Shown here: positions 1-6,987 of the stretch, piece by piece
How positions within the stretch are numbered: position 1 is the first letter of the stretch
Layout of the letters: the number at the start of each line of letters is the position of its first letter
Assembly (NCBI GenBank): GCA_937916085.1
Contig: CALGGO010000111.1
Span: 1 to 20,120, forward strand
Reading direction: 5' to 3'
Length of the DNA: 20,120 nucleotides
Source of the DNA: an uncultured Prevotellaceae bacterium
GTDB taxonomy: Bacteria; Bacteroidota; Bacteroidia; Bacteroidales; Muribaculaceae
Position numbers and translations under genes: made by a program
The notes under the pieces: model-generated
Told to the model about the DNA's origin: nothing
Database searches by the model: none
Seen by the model: only the letters and a program-made list of their open reading frames with translations

Positions 1-83
1 TCGAGAGCATGGCATTGCCATTTTATGATAATCTTATCCCGAACTCGCGTTATTATGATTGCATGGTACGACAAAAGACAAGA

Positions 84-108
84 AAAACTCACCGAGAAGG
101 TGAGTTTT
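84..108 (-). terminator. Rho-independent terminator of the 134-1069 lipoprotein gene
   Basis: A perfect 10-bp stem (AAAACTCACC / GGTGAGTTTT) with a GAGAA loop lies just downstream of the minus-strand gene. Read on the minus strand it is followed by a T-rich tract (TTTTTCTTGTCTTTT), as expected for an intrinsic terminator. Positions 1-83 hold nothing I can support. Confidence 0.75.
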
Positions 109-133
109 GGTATCAATGTATATATTACATAAT

Positions 134-1069
134 TCACTTCATGCGTTCAAGGCTTTGTATAATAATTAATGTTGAGCGAGAAACATCTTCAGAAGTAAAT
201 GATTGTCCTCCAGCAACACCAGGAAGTCCCGAAAAGCCTGTGTAATTATATAATAATGTTGCTTCTTCGTCATTGAGCTGTTCGTCATAATGATATGCGA
301 TAAAAGCTCCCAAGAGATATGGAAAACGCATTGTATAATAATCATAAACTCCTTCGTCTGCAGTAGCGATATTATCTATCTTTTTGAAAATCTCACTTGA
401 AAGAACTGAAAGTTGTTCTTTGTTGAGTGCATTAAAATCCACTGCAGTCATCAGGAAAAGTGTAAGACCATTTAAATGCAAAATATTTTCAAATGTGTTT
501 TTATTATAATCTTCATAACTTAAACCAGCAGTAGTATTTACAGGTTTTGATTTTGGGTAATCAAGTTCACAATAAAGGTTGAGTAATTCTGTTGCACCTG
601 TGAGTCGTTGCATCAGCTCTTGATAACAGTTGGCAAGCGTCATTGTAAAGACACTTTCATATAGTACATTATAGAAATCATAAACACCATTATAGGGATG
701 CATAAAACATGTGAGAGCTAGATTGCGTGTTGACATAGCATACAGCTTATCTTCAGGCACATCACAAAGTGCCAATAATTCTTCCATTGTACCAGCCTCA
801 GCTTTGTGTTGTTCCCAATAATAATAATCTCCACCTTTGCCTTTCAAACCACTATCTTCAACTACTCGTGTTGTCCACATTTTGCGACCAAATGATCTCT
901 CATAAGGAGCCATAAGAGGTGTTTCACGAAATGGAGTTTCGCGTTCAATATTTATCCATGTGCGAGTAACAGGTTCAACTGGATTGTTTGGCTCATCTTT
1001 TTTATCGTCACCACAAGATGATAAAATAATTAAAACAAAGAAAATAAAAAGATGAATGTTTAGTCTCAT
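134..1069 (-). CDS. Hypothetical lipoprotein
   Basis: The 311-residue product starts with a short hydrophobic signal ending in a lipobox (ILSSC, lipidated Cys at residue 19). Acidic and Pro/Asn-rich linker residues (GDDKKDEPNNP) follow, which is usual for exported Bacteroidetes lipoproteins that tether a folded domain to the membrane. The rest is rich in aromatic residues and predicted helix, with several Tyr/Asn/Leu stretches, but I recognise no catalytic motif or known domain. It stands alone, with a terminator downstream and a TAATTTTG promoter element upstream. The start is set by the signal peptide. It could be a surface or periplasmic binding protein, but that is a guess; function unknown. 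Confidence 0.85.
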   Translation of the reverse strand: MRLNIHLFIFFVLIILSSCGDDKKDEPNNPVEPVTRTWINIERETPFRETPLMAPYERSFGRKMWTTRVVEDSGLKGKGGDYYYWEQHKAEAGTMEELLALCDVPEDKLYAMSTRNLALTCFMHPYNGVYDFYNVLYESVFTMTLANCYQELMQRLTGATELLNLYCELDYPKSKPVNTTAGLSYEDYNKNTFENILHLNGLTLFLMTAVDFNALNKEQLSVLSSEIFKKIDNIATADEGVYDYYTMRFPYLLGAFIAYHYDEQLNDEEATLLYNYTGFSGLPGVAGGQSFTSEDVSRSTLIIIQSLERMK

Positions 1070-1094
1070 AATCTATACGGCTTTAATTATGCGA

Positions 1095-1102
1095 CAAAAT
1101 TA
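1095..1102 (-). promoter_or_regulatory. Putative -7 promoter element of the lipoprotein gene
   Basis: On the minus strand this reads TAATTTTG, matching the Bacteroidetes -7 consensus TAnnTTTG, about 26 bp upstream of the start codon at 1069. No good -33 TTG is seen at the expected spacing, so support is moderate. Confidence 0.5.
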
Positions 1103-1253
1103 CTATAAATTTCATTATCACTAATGATTTTGCCTAAAATCTTTTGATAAAGCCGAACTAATCAGTCCACAGAACTGCCACCCTAAGTTTTCCTCCATAA
1201 ATTCTTTGGTTCGCATAACTGAGGAGTAATACTTGGTGCTGAACCACTTACGC

Positions 1254-1292
1254 CGTTGGCGTTGTTTGTGTATTGCGCCGCACCGTCGGCGC
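1254..1292. repeat. GC-rich REP-like hairpin repeat, copy 1
   Basis: The segment begins CGTTGGCGTTGTTT and ends in an inverted repeat, GCGCCG-caccgt-CGGCGC (1275-1292). A near-identical copy lies at 2786-2823 on the other side of the AAA ATPase gene, and a diverged one at 18605-18645. Between copies 1 and 2 the first 28 bases differ at only two positions. Together with the palindrome at 1311-1329 it occupies the 1070-1421 gap, which holds no gene I can support. Confidence 0.6.
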
Positions 1293-1310
1293 ATAAAAAG
1301 TGTTCAGTCT

Positions 1311-1329
1311 GTTGCGTTGTCAACGCAAC
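1311..1329. repeat. 19-bp palindrome, family copy 1 (variant)
   Basis: GTTGCGTTG-T-CAACGCAAC is a perfect 9-bp inverted repeat around one central base. It has the same architecture and outer arms (GTTGCG / CGCAAC) as the palindromes at 5985, 11318 and 17514, with TTG replacing ATG in the inner arm. It sits between the divergent genes at 1069 and 1422. Confidence 0.6.
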
Positions 1330-1421
1330 TAAGACCAGTATCTCTGTTTTTTTAACCTTGCCCCTCGCCCTCTCAACCCATTATTTTCGCCCCTAAAAAC
1401 AACCATTAAACTAATTCCATC

Positions 1422-2738
1422 ATGGCAACAAGTAAACAAAAAAACACAATCTCTAATGTTTTTCGCTACCGTTCCCTGGAAGAGGAAAATGAGAATCCTG
1501 CTCTCTACAGGAAAAACGAGGGAGGCAACATCTTCAACTCTAAGTGCCTGCATACTATGGTTAACGAGACTCAGCCAACTATTGACCTCTGGCATGGCCT
1601 GTGGCATCAAGGTGAAATGGCTTGCCTTTTCGGTGAGCCTAACGTGGGCAAGACGATTCTGGCAATGAAAATTGCGGCCGATATAGTCCGAAGAGGCGAG
1701 AGTGTTCTGTATTTTGATTTCGAGAATGCGGAGCACCAACTCATCCCAAGATATCAAGGAAAAGAAATACCCTTTATCGACATCCTCACTTTCAACTACA
1801 AAAACCACTATTTAAAAAACGATAACCACAGCTTGCTCAACTACATCAAGAGGGCCGCTTTGCTCCGCGAGGCCCACATTATAATTATTGATGACATAAC
1901 GCATCTCTTTGGCATTGGAAATCCCGCCGACGTGAGACACGTTCTCAACACTCTGCGTTCGTGGACTAAACACTTAAGGATGTCTATTCTAGTGCTCGCT
2001 CACTCGGTAAAGAAAAGAATGAACCAGATTGCCACCATTGAGCAACTGGCAGGCTCATTCGAGTGCGCCTATTCTTTCGACTCCATTTTCTCGCTCAACA
2101 GGGCTAATGACTTCAACAGGCGCACGCGTGGCATCTCACATTACATCAAGCAGCACAAGACACGCATGGGAGCTATTAAGTACGATGACCGAAACACCAT
2201 AGCACTAAATATGAGATTCGACGATGAGCTGCAGGCTTTTACCATGTGCGACCTGGCCGAAGGCGCCAACGAGCGCCAGCTAGTACGTGACTACGGTTTC
2301 TACACTCAAGAAGAAATTCTCAACGCCGTCATCGACTACAAAGAGAAATTCTACTCAATAAGGGAAATCGCCGAAATGGTGGGAATCTCAAAGTCGCAAG
2401 TGCAACGACTGCTAGCCAAGAACTACACTCCACACAAGCCCACGCACCAAGATGAGCTCAAACCATTGCCTCCGACCTCCGACGAGTCGCTAAACCCTTA
2501 TCCCATCAGTTATTATAACTACCTCGATGAAGAAGACGCTCTGCTCTACGATGATGATGAAGACAAACACATCTTCTACCCGCCCACTTATAAAGAATGC
2601 ATGCAGGGTGTTGATAATTGTCAAGAGGAACAAGAGGCGCAAAAAGATCAAGACCAACAAAATTCTTCACCAAATGAAATGTCAACCAAAATCAGGCAAT
2701 CACAAAAGTGTCCCAACTGTCCCAAAATACCCAAATAA
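1422..2738 (+). CDS. AAA family (RecA/RepA-like, AAA_25 type) ATPase with C-terminal HTH
   Basis: A 438-residue protein. A RecA-like nucleotide-binding core is visible: Walker A GEPNVGKT (residues 71-78), a FDFENA strand near 98-103, and Walker B IIIIDD (153-158). A helix-turn-helix follows (about 311-333, YSIREIAEMVGISKSQVQRL). The C-terminal ~100 residues are low in complexity and acidic/Gln-rich, ending in a Pro/Cys/Lys run encoded by a 9-bp tandem repeat that carries the stop codon. Similar AAA_25 proteins occur as phage or plasmid RepA-like helicases and as accessory proteins in Bacteroidetes mobile regions. DNA binding and ATP-driven remodelling are inferred from the domains; the target is unknown. 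No partner gene is adjacent. REP-like repeats lie on both sides, so it may be an independently acquired cassette. Confidence 0.85.
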   Translation: MATSKQKNTISNVFRYRSLEEENENPALYRKNEGGNIFNSKCLHTMVNETQPTIDLWHGLWHQGEMACLFGEPNVGKTILAMKIAADIVRRGESVLYFDFENAEHQLIPRYQGKEIPFIDILTFNYKNHYLKNDNHSLLNYIKRAALLREAHIIIIDDITHLFGIGNPADVRHVLNTLRSWTKHLRMSILVLAHSVKKRMNQIATIEQLAGSFECAYSFDSIFSLNRANDFNRRTRGISHYIKQHKTRMGAIKYDDRNTIALNMRFDDELQAFTMCDLAEGANERQLVRDYGFYTQEEILNAVIDYKEKFYSIREIAEMVGISKSQVQRLLAKNYTPHKPTHQDELKPLPPTSDESLNPYPISYYNYLDEEDALLYDDDEDKHIFYPPTYKECMQGVDNCQEEQEAQKDQDQQNSSPNEMSTKIRQSQKCPNCPKIPK

Positions 2739-2774
2739 CCCAAATAACCCAAGTAACCCAAGCGACCCCCTCGA
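2712..2774 (+). repeat. 9-bp tandem repeat across the ATPase stop codon
   Basis: Seven 9-bp units in register: CCCAACTGT, CCCAAAATA, CCCAAATAA, CCCAAATAA, CCCAAGTAA, CCCAAGCGA, CCCCCTCGA. In the ATPase frame the first three read Pro-Asn-Cys, Pro-Lys-Ile, Pro-Lys-stop. The used stop codon therefore lies inside the array, and later units repeat an in-frame TAA. Confidence 0.8.
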
Positions 2775-2785
2775 CCCTTAACCAT

Positions 2786-2823
2786 CGTTGGCGTTGTTTA
2801 TGCATTGCGCCGCGTCGCCGGCG
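2786..2823. repeat. GC-rich REP-like hairpin repeat, copy 2
   Basis: CGTTGGCGTTGTTT followed by CGCCG-cgtcgc-CGGCG (2808-2823). It matches copy 1 at 1254-1292 in the same orientation. The gap 2739-3096 otherwise holds the end of the 9-bp repeat, the udk promoter and its leader. Confidence 0.6.
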
Positions 2824-2952
2824 TTCAATGCTAGCACCCAAACTAGGAAAAGAGAAATTGTCATTAATGAAGAGAATCTATTGCACAAATCTTTGTCTTT
2901 AATTGTCTTCAAACTAAAAACTGTGTGGAAATTGAAATATTTTTCTCTCAAG

Positions 2953-2985
2953 TGTTGAATTTTTTGGCAAAATGGTGTACCTTTG
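2953..2985 (+). promoter_or_regulatory. Bacteroidetes-type promoter for udk
   Basis: TGTTG (2953-2957), a 20-bp spacer, then TACCTTTG (2978-2985), matching the -33/-7 pattern. The transcript would have a leader of roughly 105 nt before the udk start at 3097. That leader contains a small AATCAG...CTGATT hairpin near 3051-3070. Confidence 0.65.
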
Positions 2986-3096
2986 TAAGATTTTAGACAT
3001 TGGTGCAAGGGGAGTGACAGCCGTGGCTTTTCTTGCGGCGATTGGCCGGAAATCAGAAATAATGCTGATTATCACTAAACTAAATACTTAAAAACT

Positions 3097-3714
3097 ATGT
3101 TTATCATTGGTATCGCAGGCGGAACAGGGTCGGGAAAGACCACTGTAGTACGCAAAATCATGGAGCGCCTTCCTAAAGGTGAAGTTGGCATAATCTCTCA
3201 AGATTCCTATTACAAGGACTCTAGTCACATCCCCGTTGAGGAACGTCAGAAGATCAACTTCGACGAGCCGGCGGCTTTTGACTGGAACTTGCTGCTCGAG
3301 CACCTGAAGATGCTCAAGAAGGGCGAGTCGATAGAAATGCCCACCTACAGCTACCTCACCTGCACCCGCCAAGAAGAGACAGTACACATGGACCCACACG
3401 ACGTGGTGCTCATCGAGGGCATCTTGGTGATGAGCGACCCACGCTTGCGCAAGATGATGGACATCAAGGTGTTTGTCGATGCCGACGGCGATGACCGCCT
3501 CATCCGCGTCATCTCCCGCGACTGCATAGAGCGCGGTCGCACGGCACAAGAGGTGATTGACCGCTACCAGCGTGTACTCAAACCCATGCACCTGATGCAC
3601 ATCGAGCCTTGCAAGCGTTTTGTGGATATCATCGTGCCCGAGGGAGGCCACAACGAGGTAGCCATCAACCTGCTCACCGACTATATCAAGTCACGCCTCT
3701 ACTTGAAGAAGTGA
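3097..3714 (+). CDS. udk: Uridine kinase (uridine/cytidine kinase)
   Basis: Phosphorylates uridine and cytidine to UMP and CMP in the pyrimidine salvage pathway, in the cytoplasm. The 205-residue length is typical. The P-loop GGTGSGKT is at residues 8-15, directly after a short first strand (MFIIGIA). It is followed by the conserved SQDSYYKD segment, the NFDEPAAFDW motif that contacts the nucleoside, the PTYSYLTCTR stretch, and VLIEGILV, all hallmarks of Udk. The start is fixed by the P-loop position and the upstream promoter. lptB lies 154 bp downstream on the same strand, across a heptamer array. No anomalies. Confidence 0.96.
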   Translation: MFIIGIAGGTGSGKTTVVRKIMERLPKGEVGIISQDSYYKDSSHIPVEERQKINFDEPAAFDWNLLLEHLKMLKKGESIEMPTYSYLTCTRQEETVHMDPHDVVLIEGILVMSDPRLRKMMDIKVFVDADGDDRLIRVISRDCIERGRTAQEVIDRYQRVLKPMHLMHIEPCKRFVDIIVPEGGHNEVAINLLTDYIKSRLYLKK

Positions 3715-3732
3715 CAACACTTTTAATTTATC

Positions 3733-3856
3733 GAGGATCGAAGATTGAGGATCGGAGCACTCCACTCTGAACTTCTTACTTCTTACTTCTTACTTCATCC
3801 TTCTTACTTCATCCTTCTTACTTCATCCTTCTTACTTCATCCTTCTTACTTCTCCA
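3733..3856. repeat. Heptamer repeat array between udk and lptB
   Basis: The tract keeps a 7-bp register throughout. Purine-rich units come first (GAGGATC, GAAGATT, GAGGATC, GGAGCAC), then a turn at GGAG-CA-CTCC, then pyrimidine-rich units (TTCTTAC x3, then alternating TTCATCC and TTCTTAC). From 3773 there are twelve heptads in a row; 3794-3849 alternates strictly, giving a 14-bp period. It ends 12 bp before the lptB start codon. Not a CRISPR: there are no spacers. Confidence 0.9.
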
Positions 3857-3868
3857 CTTTAAACTCTT

Positions 3869-4768
3869 ATGAAACTTTTCAACAACCGCGACAAGAAGAA
3901 AGACGACACTCCGCAAGTGCCGCTGGCGATTGGCGATGACTTCTCCAACTCAGAGAAAATCACCGAGGTCAACGACAAAGTGACCGCCATGCTAAAGCAA
4001 TGCGGTGAGGAGGGCAATCTGGTGCTTCAAACCGACAATCTGGTGAAGAAGTACCGCCAGCGCACCGTCGCCAACCATGTGTCGATCAACGTGCGGCAGG
4101 GCGAGATTGTGGGACTGCTGGGACCTAACGGAGCCGGCAAGACTACCACTTTCTACATGACAACGGGACTCGTCACCCCCAACGAAGGTCGTGTGTATAT
4201 AAATAATGTGGAGATTACCAAGCTGCCGGTGTATCGCCGCGCGCAGCTGGGCATCGGCTACCTGCCGCAAGAGGCGTCGGTGTTCCGCAAACTCACCGTT
4301 GAGAACAACATCCGCACTGTGCTTGAGATGACCGATACCACTCCCGAATATCAGCGCAACAAACTTGAGGAGCTGATTTCGGAATTCCACCTCGAGAAGG
4401 TGCGCAAGAACTTAGGCGACCGCCTCAGTGGCGGTGAGCGCCGCCGCACCGAGATAGCACGCTGTCTCGCCATCAACCCGCGATTCATCATGCTCGACGA
4501 GCCGTTTGCCGGTGTCGATCCCATCGCTGTGGAGGACATTCAAAGCATCGTCTATAGCCTCAAGCACAAGAACATTGGCATCCTCATCACCGACCACAAT
4601 GCTCCAGAGACTCTAAGTATCACCGACCGAGCCTATCTGCTCTTCGAGGGAAAAATCCTCTTCCAGGGCACCAGCGAAGAACTCGCCGTCAATCCTGTGG
4701 TGCGCGAGAAATACCTGGGCCGCAACTTCGTCTTCCGACGCAAGAAATTCAAAGAGACTATTGATTAA
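3869..4768 (+). CDS. lptB: LPS export ABC transporter ATP-binding protein LptB
   Basis: Cytoplasmic ATPase of the LptB2FG complex, which extracts lipopolysaccharide from the inner membrane and drives it across the periplasm. All ABC elements are present in the 299-residue product: Walker A GPNGAGKT (85-92), Q-loop Gln134, signature LSGGE (186-190), Walker B FIMLDE (206-211) and H-loop His243. The LptB-type stretches GLLGPNGAGKTT, GIGYLPQEASVFRKLTV and LDEPFAGVDP are clear. It is about 55 residues longer than E. coli LptB because of an N-terminal charged extension (residues 1-50), which I believe is common in Bacteroidales. lptF/lptG are not in this window. It may be read from the udk promoter, through the heptamer array. 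Confidence 0.95.
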   Translation: MKLFNNRDKKKDDTPQVPLAIGDDFSNSEKITEVNDKVTAMLKQCGEEGNLVLQTDNLVKKYRQRTVANHVSINVRQGEIVGLLGPNGAGKTTTFYMTTGLVTPNEGRVYINNVEITKLPVYRRAQLGIGYLPQEASVFRKLTVENNIRTVLEMTDTTPEYQRNKLEELISEFHLEKVRKNLGDRLSGGERRRTEIARCLAINPRFIMLDEPFAGVDPIAVEDIQSIVYSLKHKNIGILITDHNAPETLSITDRAYLLFEGKILFQGTSEELAVNPVVREKYLGRNFVFRRKKFKETID

Positions 4769-4811
4769 ATATTTTTAGCAGGAAAGCTCGATAGTTTCAG
4801 AATATTTTGAT

Positions 4812-4819
4812 TATTTTTG
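4812..4819 (+). promoter_or_regulatory. Putative -7 element for the 4868 gene
   Basis: TATTTTTG matches TAnnTTTG and lies 48 bp upstream of the ATG at 4868. No convincing -33 TTG is seen at 20 bp spacing. Confidence 0.45.
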
Positions 4820-4867
4820 CGACAAGTTTTAAAGAAAACATGTTTAACTAATATAAAACACACTATT

Positions 4868-5644
4868 ATGAAAAAATTATTCTGCATTATTGCGATGACG
4901 GCTTTTGCACTCACCGCCTGGTCACAAAAACCGCTGAACCTCAGCACCTACAATGGCACTTCGGTTGACCGCTACGACGGCGTGCAGTGCGACGTGACGG
5001 CAAACCGCTATCTCTACACTGGCTGGAACACCATCTCTCTGCCTTTTGCCATGACCGAACAGGAGATTGACGACGCTCTGGGCTCGGGCGTGAAGCTGGA
5101 GAAACTGGTGGGCGTGACACAGCAAGGCACCGAAATCGTGCTTAACTTCCAAGACTGCAAGAAGGAGGGCATCGAAGCTAACAAGCCCTATATTCTCTAC
5201 TATCCTGGCGAGACAGGCACAAAGAAACTCCATGTCAATGCCACAGTGGCAAAAAATGAGTCGAAAGTGACTCTGACCACCGACTGCGGCGTGGCAGTGA
5301 CAATGCACGGTGCAGCAATGAAGACCGACGGCAAGGGACTCTATGGTATCCTCGTTATCAACAACAGCGACGCCAACTTCACCTCGATTGACAATGACAA
5401 AGCGTTCTTCTATGCTACCCGCTGCTACATCAGCATTCCTGGAGAGCAGGAATTCACACTCACCCCTAACCACTTGGGAGCTGGCGAAGTTACCAGCATC
5501 AATGAAATCGCTGCCGCCAGCGACATCGTTGATGTTTACAACGTGCTCGGCATGCGCATGGCACACAACATCAAAGCCGGCGACGTGAACAACCTCGCCC
5601 CAGGCATCTATGTAGTGAAAGGCCGCAAGATTTTGGTGAAATGA
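4868..5644 (+). CDS. Secreted protein with Por/T9SS-like C-terminal tail
   Basis: The start is placed at the ATG followed by a clear signal peptide (MKKLFCIIAMTAFALTAWSQ, cleavage likely after the Ala/Ser-rich end), giving 258 residues. An earlier TTG start would put residues ahead of the signal. The body contains beta-rich segments with a WNTISLPFAMTEQEI stretch, which recalls all-beta modules of Prevotella-type secreted proteins. The last ~40 residues (VDVYNVLGMRMAHNIKAGDV, then APGIYVVKGRKILVK) resemble the C-terminal sorting-like domain of Bacteroidetes type IX cargo and related surface proteins. The protein is probably exported to the periplasm or surface. Its substrate or partner is unknown; T9SS dependence is inference. 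Confidence 0.8.
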   Translation: MKKLFCIIAMTAFALTAWSQKPLNLSTYNGTSVDRYDGVQCDVTANRYLYTGWNTISLPFAMTEQEIDDALGSGVKLEKLVGVTQQGTEIVLNFQDCKKEGIEANKPYILYYPGETGTKKLHVNATVAKNESKVTLTTDCGVAVTMHGAAMKTDGKGLYGILVINNSDANFTSIDNDKAFFYATRCYISIPGEQEFTLTPNHLGAGEVTSINEIAAASDIVDVYNVLGMRMAHNIKAGDVNNLAPGIYVVKGRKILVK

Positions 5645-5662
5645 TATTACCAACGTAATAAA

Positions 5663-5959
5663 TCACACATACTCTACAGGCAGCATCTCGGTTAAGGGAT
5701 GCTGCTTGCCGTTTATGAGCCAAGTGAAAGTGTAGCCTTCGTAGTCGCGCGGGAGCATCACTTTGTCGATGTGGTGCCACTGGGGCTTGCCGTAGTCGCT
5801 CGACGCCCCGCTAAGTTCCACCTGCCGCGCCGCATGGTTGATGCGCCAATACCCTCCCCCAAGGCACACGTCGCCCTGCACCATGAGATGACGATGCAAC
5901 GTCACCATCCCAAGCCTGAGATGGCCATCGCCAGTTATTATAAATTTTGGATAAGACAC
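5663..5959 (-). CDS. Small conserved Bacteroidales protein of unknown function
   Basis: The conserved part starts at PKFIITGDGHLRLGMVTLH, then a GDVCLGGGYWRI stretch, a SSDYGKPQW segment and a tail. From memory this resembles a family of roughly 100-residue Bacteroidales hypotheticals. The reading frame is open upstream to a TTG at 6028 and an ATG at 6022, two bases after the aspartokinase stop. Using those would translate the 19-bp palindrome at 5985-6003 (giving CCDAIAT). I prefer the GTG at 5959 (98 aa) because the family homology begins there and the palindrome is intergenic elsewhere, but the start is uncertain. No signal peptide or membrane segment. Likely co-transcribed with the aspartokinase. 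Confidence 0.65.
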   Translation of the reverse strand: MSYPKFIITGDGHLRLGMVTLHRHLMVQGDVCLGGGYWRINHAARQVELSGASSDYGKPQWHHIDKVMLPRDYEGYTFTWLINGKQHPLTEMLPVEYV

Positions 5960-5984
5960 AGGTTTTCGCTTTTTAGTTCCGTTT

Positions 5985-6003
5985 GTTGCGATGGCATCGC
6001 AAC
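5985..6003. repeat. 19-bp palindrome, family copy 2 (perfect)
   Basis: GTTGCGATG-G-CATCGCAAC, perfect 9-bp arms around one base. It lies 21 bp beyond the aspartokinase stop and just upstream of the small conserved gene. It is not followed by a T-run in either direction, so it does not look like an ordinary terminator. Confidence 0.75.
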
Positions 6004-6024
6004 ATACAGGACGCTCAATCATCC

Positions 6025-6888
6025 TCAATCGCTAATCAAGGTGCCTAACGCGCCGCGGTTGAAGGTGTTCTTCACCCAGATGGGGATATGCTTCTCGGCA
6101 ACGGGCTTGATGGTGGGGGCATAAATCACCTTCGCACCCTGGTCGCACATCTCTTGAGCCTGGTCGTAGGTCATCTGGCGGATGACGGTGGCATTAGGGT
6201 CAACCTTCGGGTCGGCGGTCATAAAGCCGTCAACGTCGGTCCAAATCTCCAGGCTGTCGGCATTGAGAGCGCTGGCGACAATGGCTGCGGTGTAGTCGCT
6301 GCCGCCACGACCTAGATTAGAGATGCGACGGCTCTTGCTGTCGCGGGAGATGAAGCCACCCATCACTGCCACTTTGCCTTTGAATTTTCCTAACGTGTTG
6401 GCAATATTGGCATTGGTAGCTTCCAGGTCACACTCATGGTTGGAGCTGCGCATTATCTCGAGGGAATTGAAATAGGTGGCATCATCGATAATCAGACTGA
6501 TGATAAGCGACGACAGGCGCTCGCCGTAGCTCACCACCTCCTCAAGGTCGGCCTCGGTAAGCTCCTCGTTGCGTGAGATGTCGGTATAGGCATTGCTCAG
6601 CTCATAGAAGAGGGCGCGCACGCGGTTGAGGGCATCGTCAATCTGCTCGCCGGTGATGAGTTTGTTCATAATCTCGTTGTGACGAGCGGTGATGTCCTGA
6701 ACTATGCGGTAGGCACCGATATCGTTCTTGGCAGCCAGATTTGCAGCCTGAATCAGCGTGTCGGTGAGTCCTCCAAGCGCCGAAACCACAACAATCACTG
6801 GCTCTTCCTGGTTCTCAACAATGTATTTCACATTGCGCAGAGCCTCAACTGTCCCTACCGATGTTCCTCCAAATTTCAGTACTTTCAT
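6025..6888 (-). CDS. Aspartokinase catalytic domain, lacking ACT regulatory domains
   Basis: Phosphorylates aspartate to 4-aspartyl phosphate, the first step toward Lys, Met, Thr and diaminopimelate. The catalytic core is complete: KFGGTS (5-10), VSYGERLSS (119-127), GRGGSDYTA (193-201), WTDVDGF (216-222), and KVIYAPTIKP near the domain end. The protein stops at residue 287 (NRGALGTLISD), exactly where other aspartokinases (about 440 aa) continue into two ACT domains that bind feedback inhibitors, and where bifunctional ThrA (about 810 aa) continues into ACT plus homoserine dehydrogenase. The sequence looks most like the ThrA-type kinase domain of Bacteroidetes. It is either a genuine ACT-less enzyme or a truncated paralogue whose stop was created near the adjacent palindrome. 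Activity and regulation cannot be judged here. Confidence 0.88.
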   Translation of the reverse strand: MKVLKFGGTSVGTVEALRNVKYIVENQEEPVIVVVSALGGLTDTLIQAANLAAKNDIGAYRIVQDITARHNEIMNKLITGEQIDDALNRVRALFYELSNAYTDISRNEELTEADLEEVVSYGERLSSLIISLIIDDATYFNSLEIMRSSNHECDLEATNANIANTLGKFKGKVAVMGGFISRDSKSRRISNLGRGGSDYTAAIVASALNADSLEIWTDVDGFMTADPKVDPNATVIRQMTYDQAQEMCDQGAKVIYAPTIKPVAEKHIPIWVKNTFNRGALGTLISD

Positions 6889-6948
6889 GAGTGTTTATCT
6901 AAATTGGGTGTAAAGTTAGTGTTTTTTCTTGATATGCGCCCAAAAATC

Positions 6949-6979
6949 TTGTAAAAATTGTAATAATTGACTATTTTTG
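6949..6979 (+). promoter_or_regulatory. Promoter for the YqgE gene
   Basis: TTG (6949-6951), 20-bp spacer, TATTTTTG (6972-6979). The expected transcription start, about 6 nt downstream, falls 2-4 nt before the ATG at 6988, leaving almost no leader. Confidence 0.65.
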
Positions 6980-6987
6980 CCCTCGAA

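Noticed and set aside
9..245. 78-codon plus-strand frame at the left edge
   Set aside because: It runs through the terminator hairpin and into the 3' end of the minus-strand lipoprotein gene; no signal, promoter or domain.
1329..1808. 159-codon minus-strand frame upstream of and inside the ATPase gene
   Set aside because: It overlaps the ATPase Walker A region and has no motif or promoter; a shadow.
3773..3856. Possible CRISPR array
   Set aside because: The units are 7 bp with no spacers and no cas genes nearby; it is a tandem heptamer array.
4922..5653. 243-codon open frame on the minus strand
   Set aside because: It is antisense to the secreted-protein gene, which has a signal peptide and a recognisable C-terminal tail; the His/Val-rich product looks like a frame shadow.
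5985..6003. Palindrome as an ordinary intrinsic terminator for aspartokinase
   Set aside because: No T-run follows on either strand, and the same element recurs in other gaps upstream of promoters.
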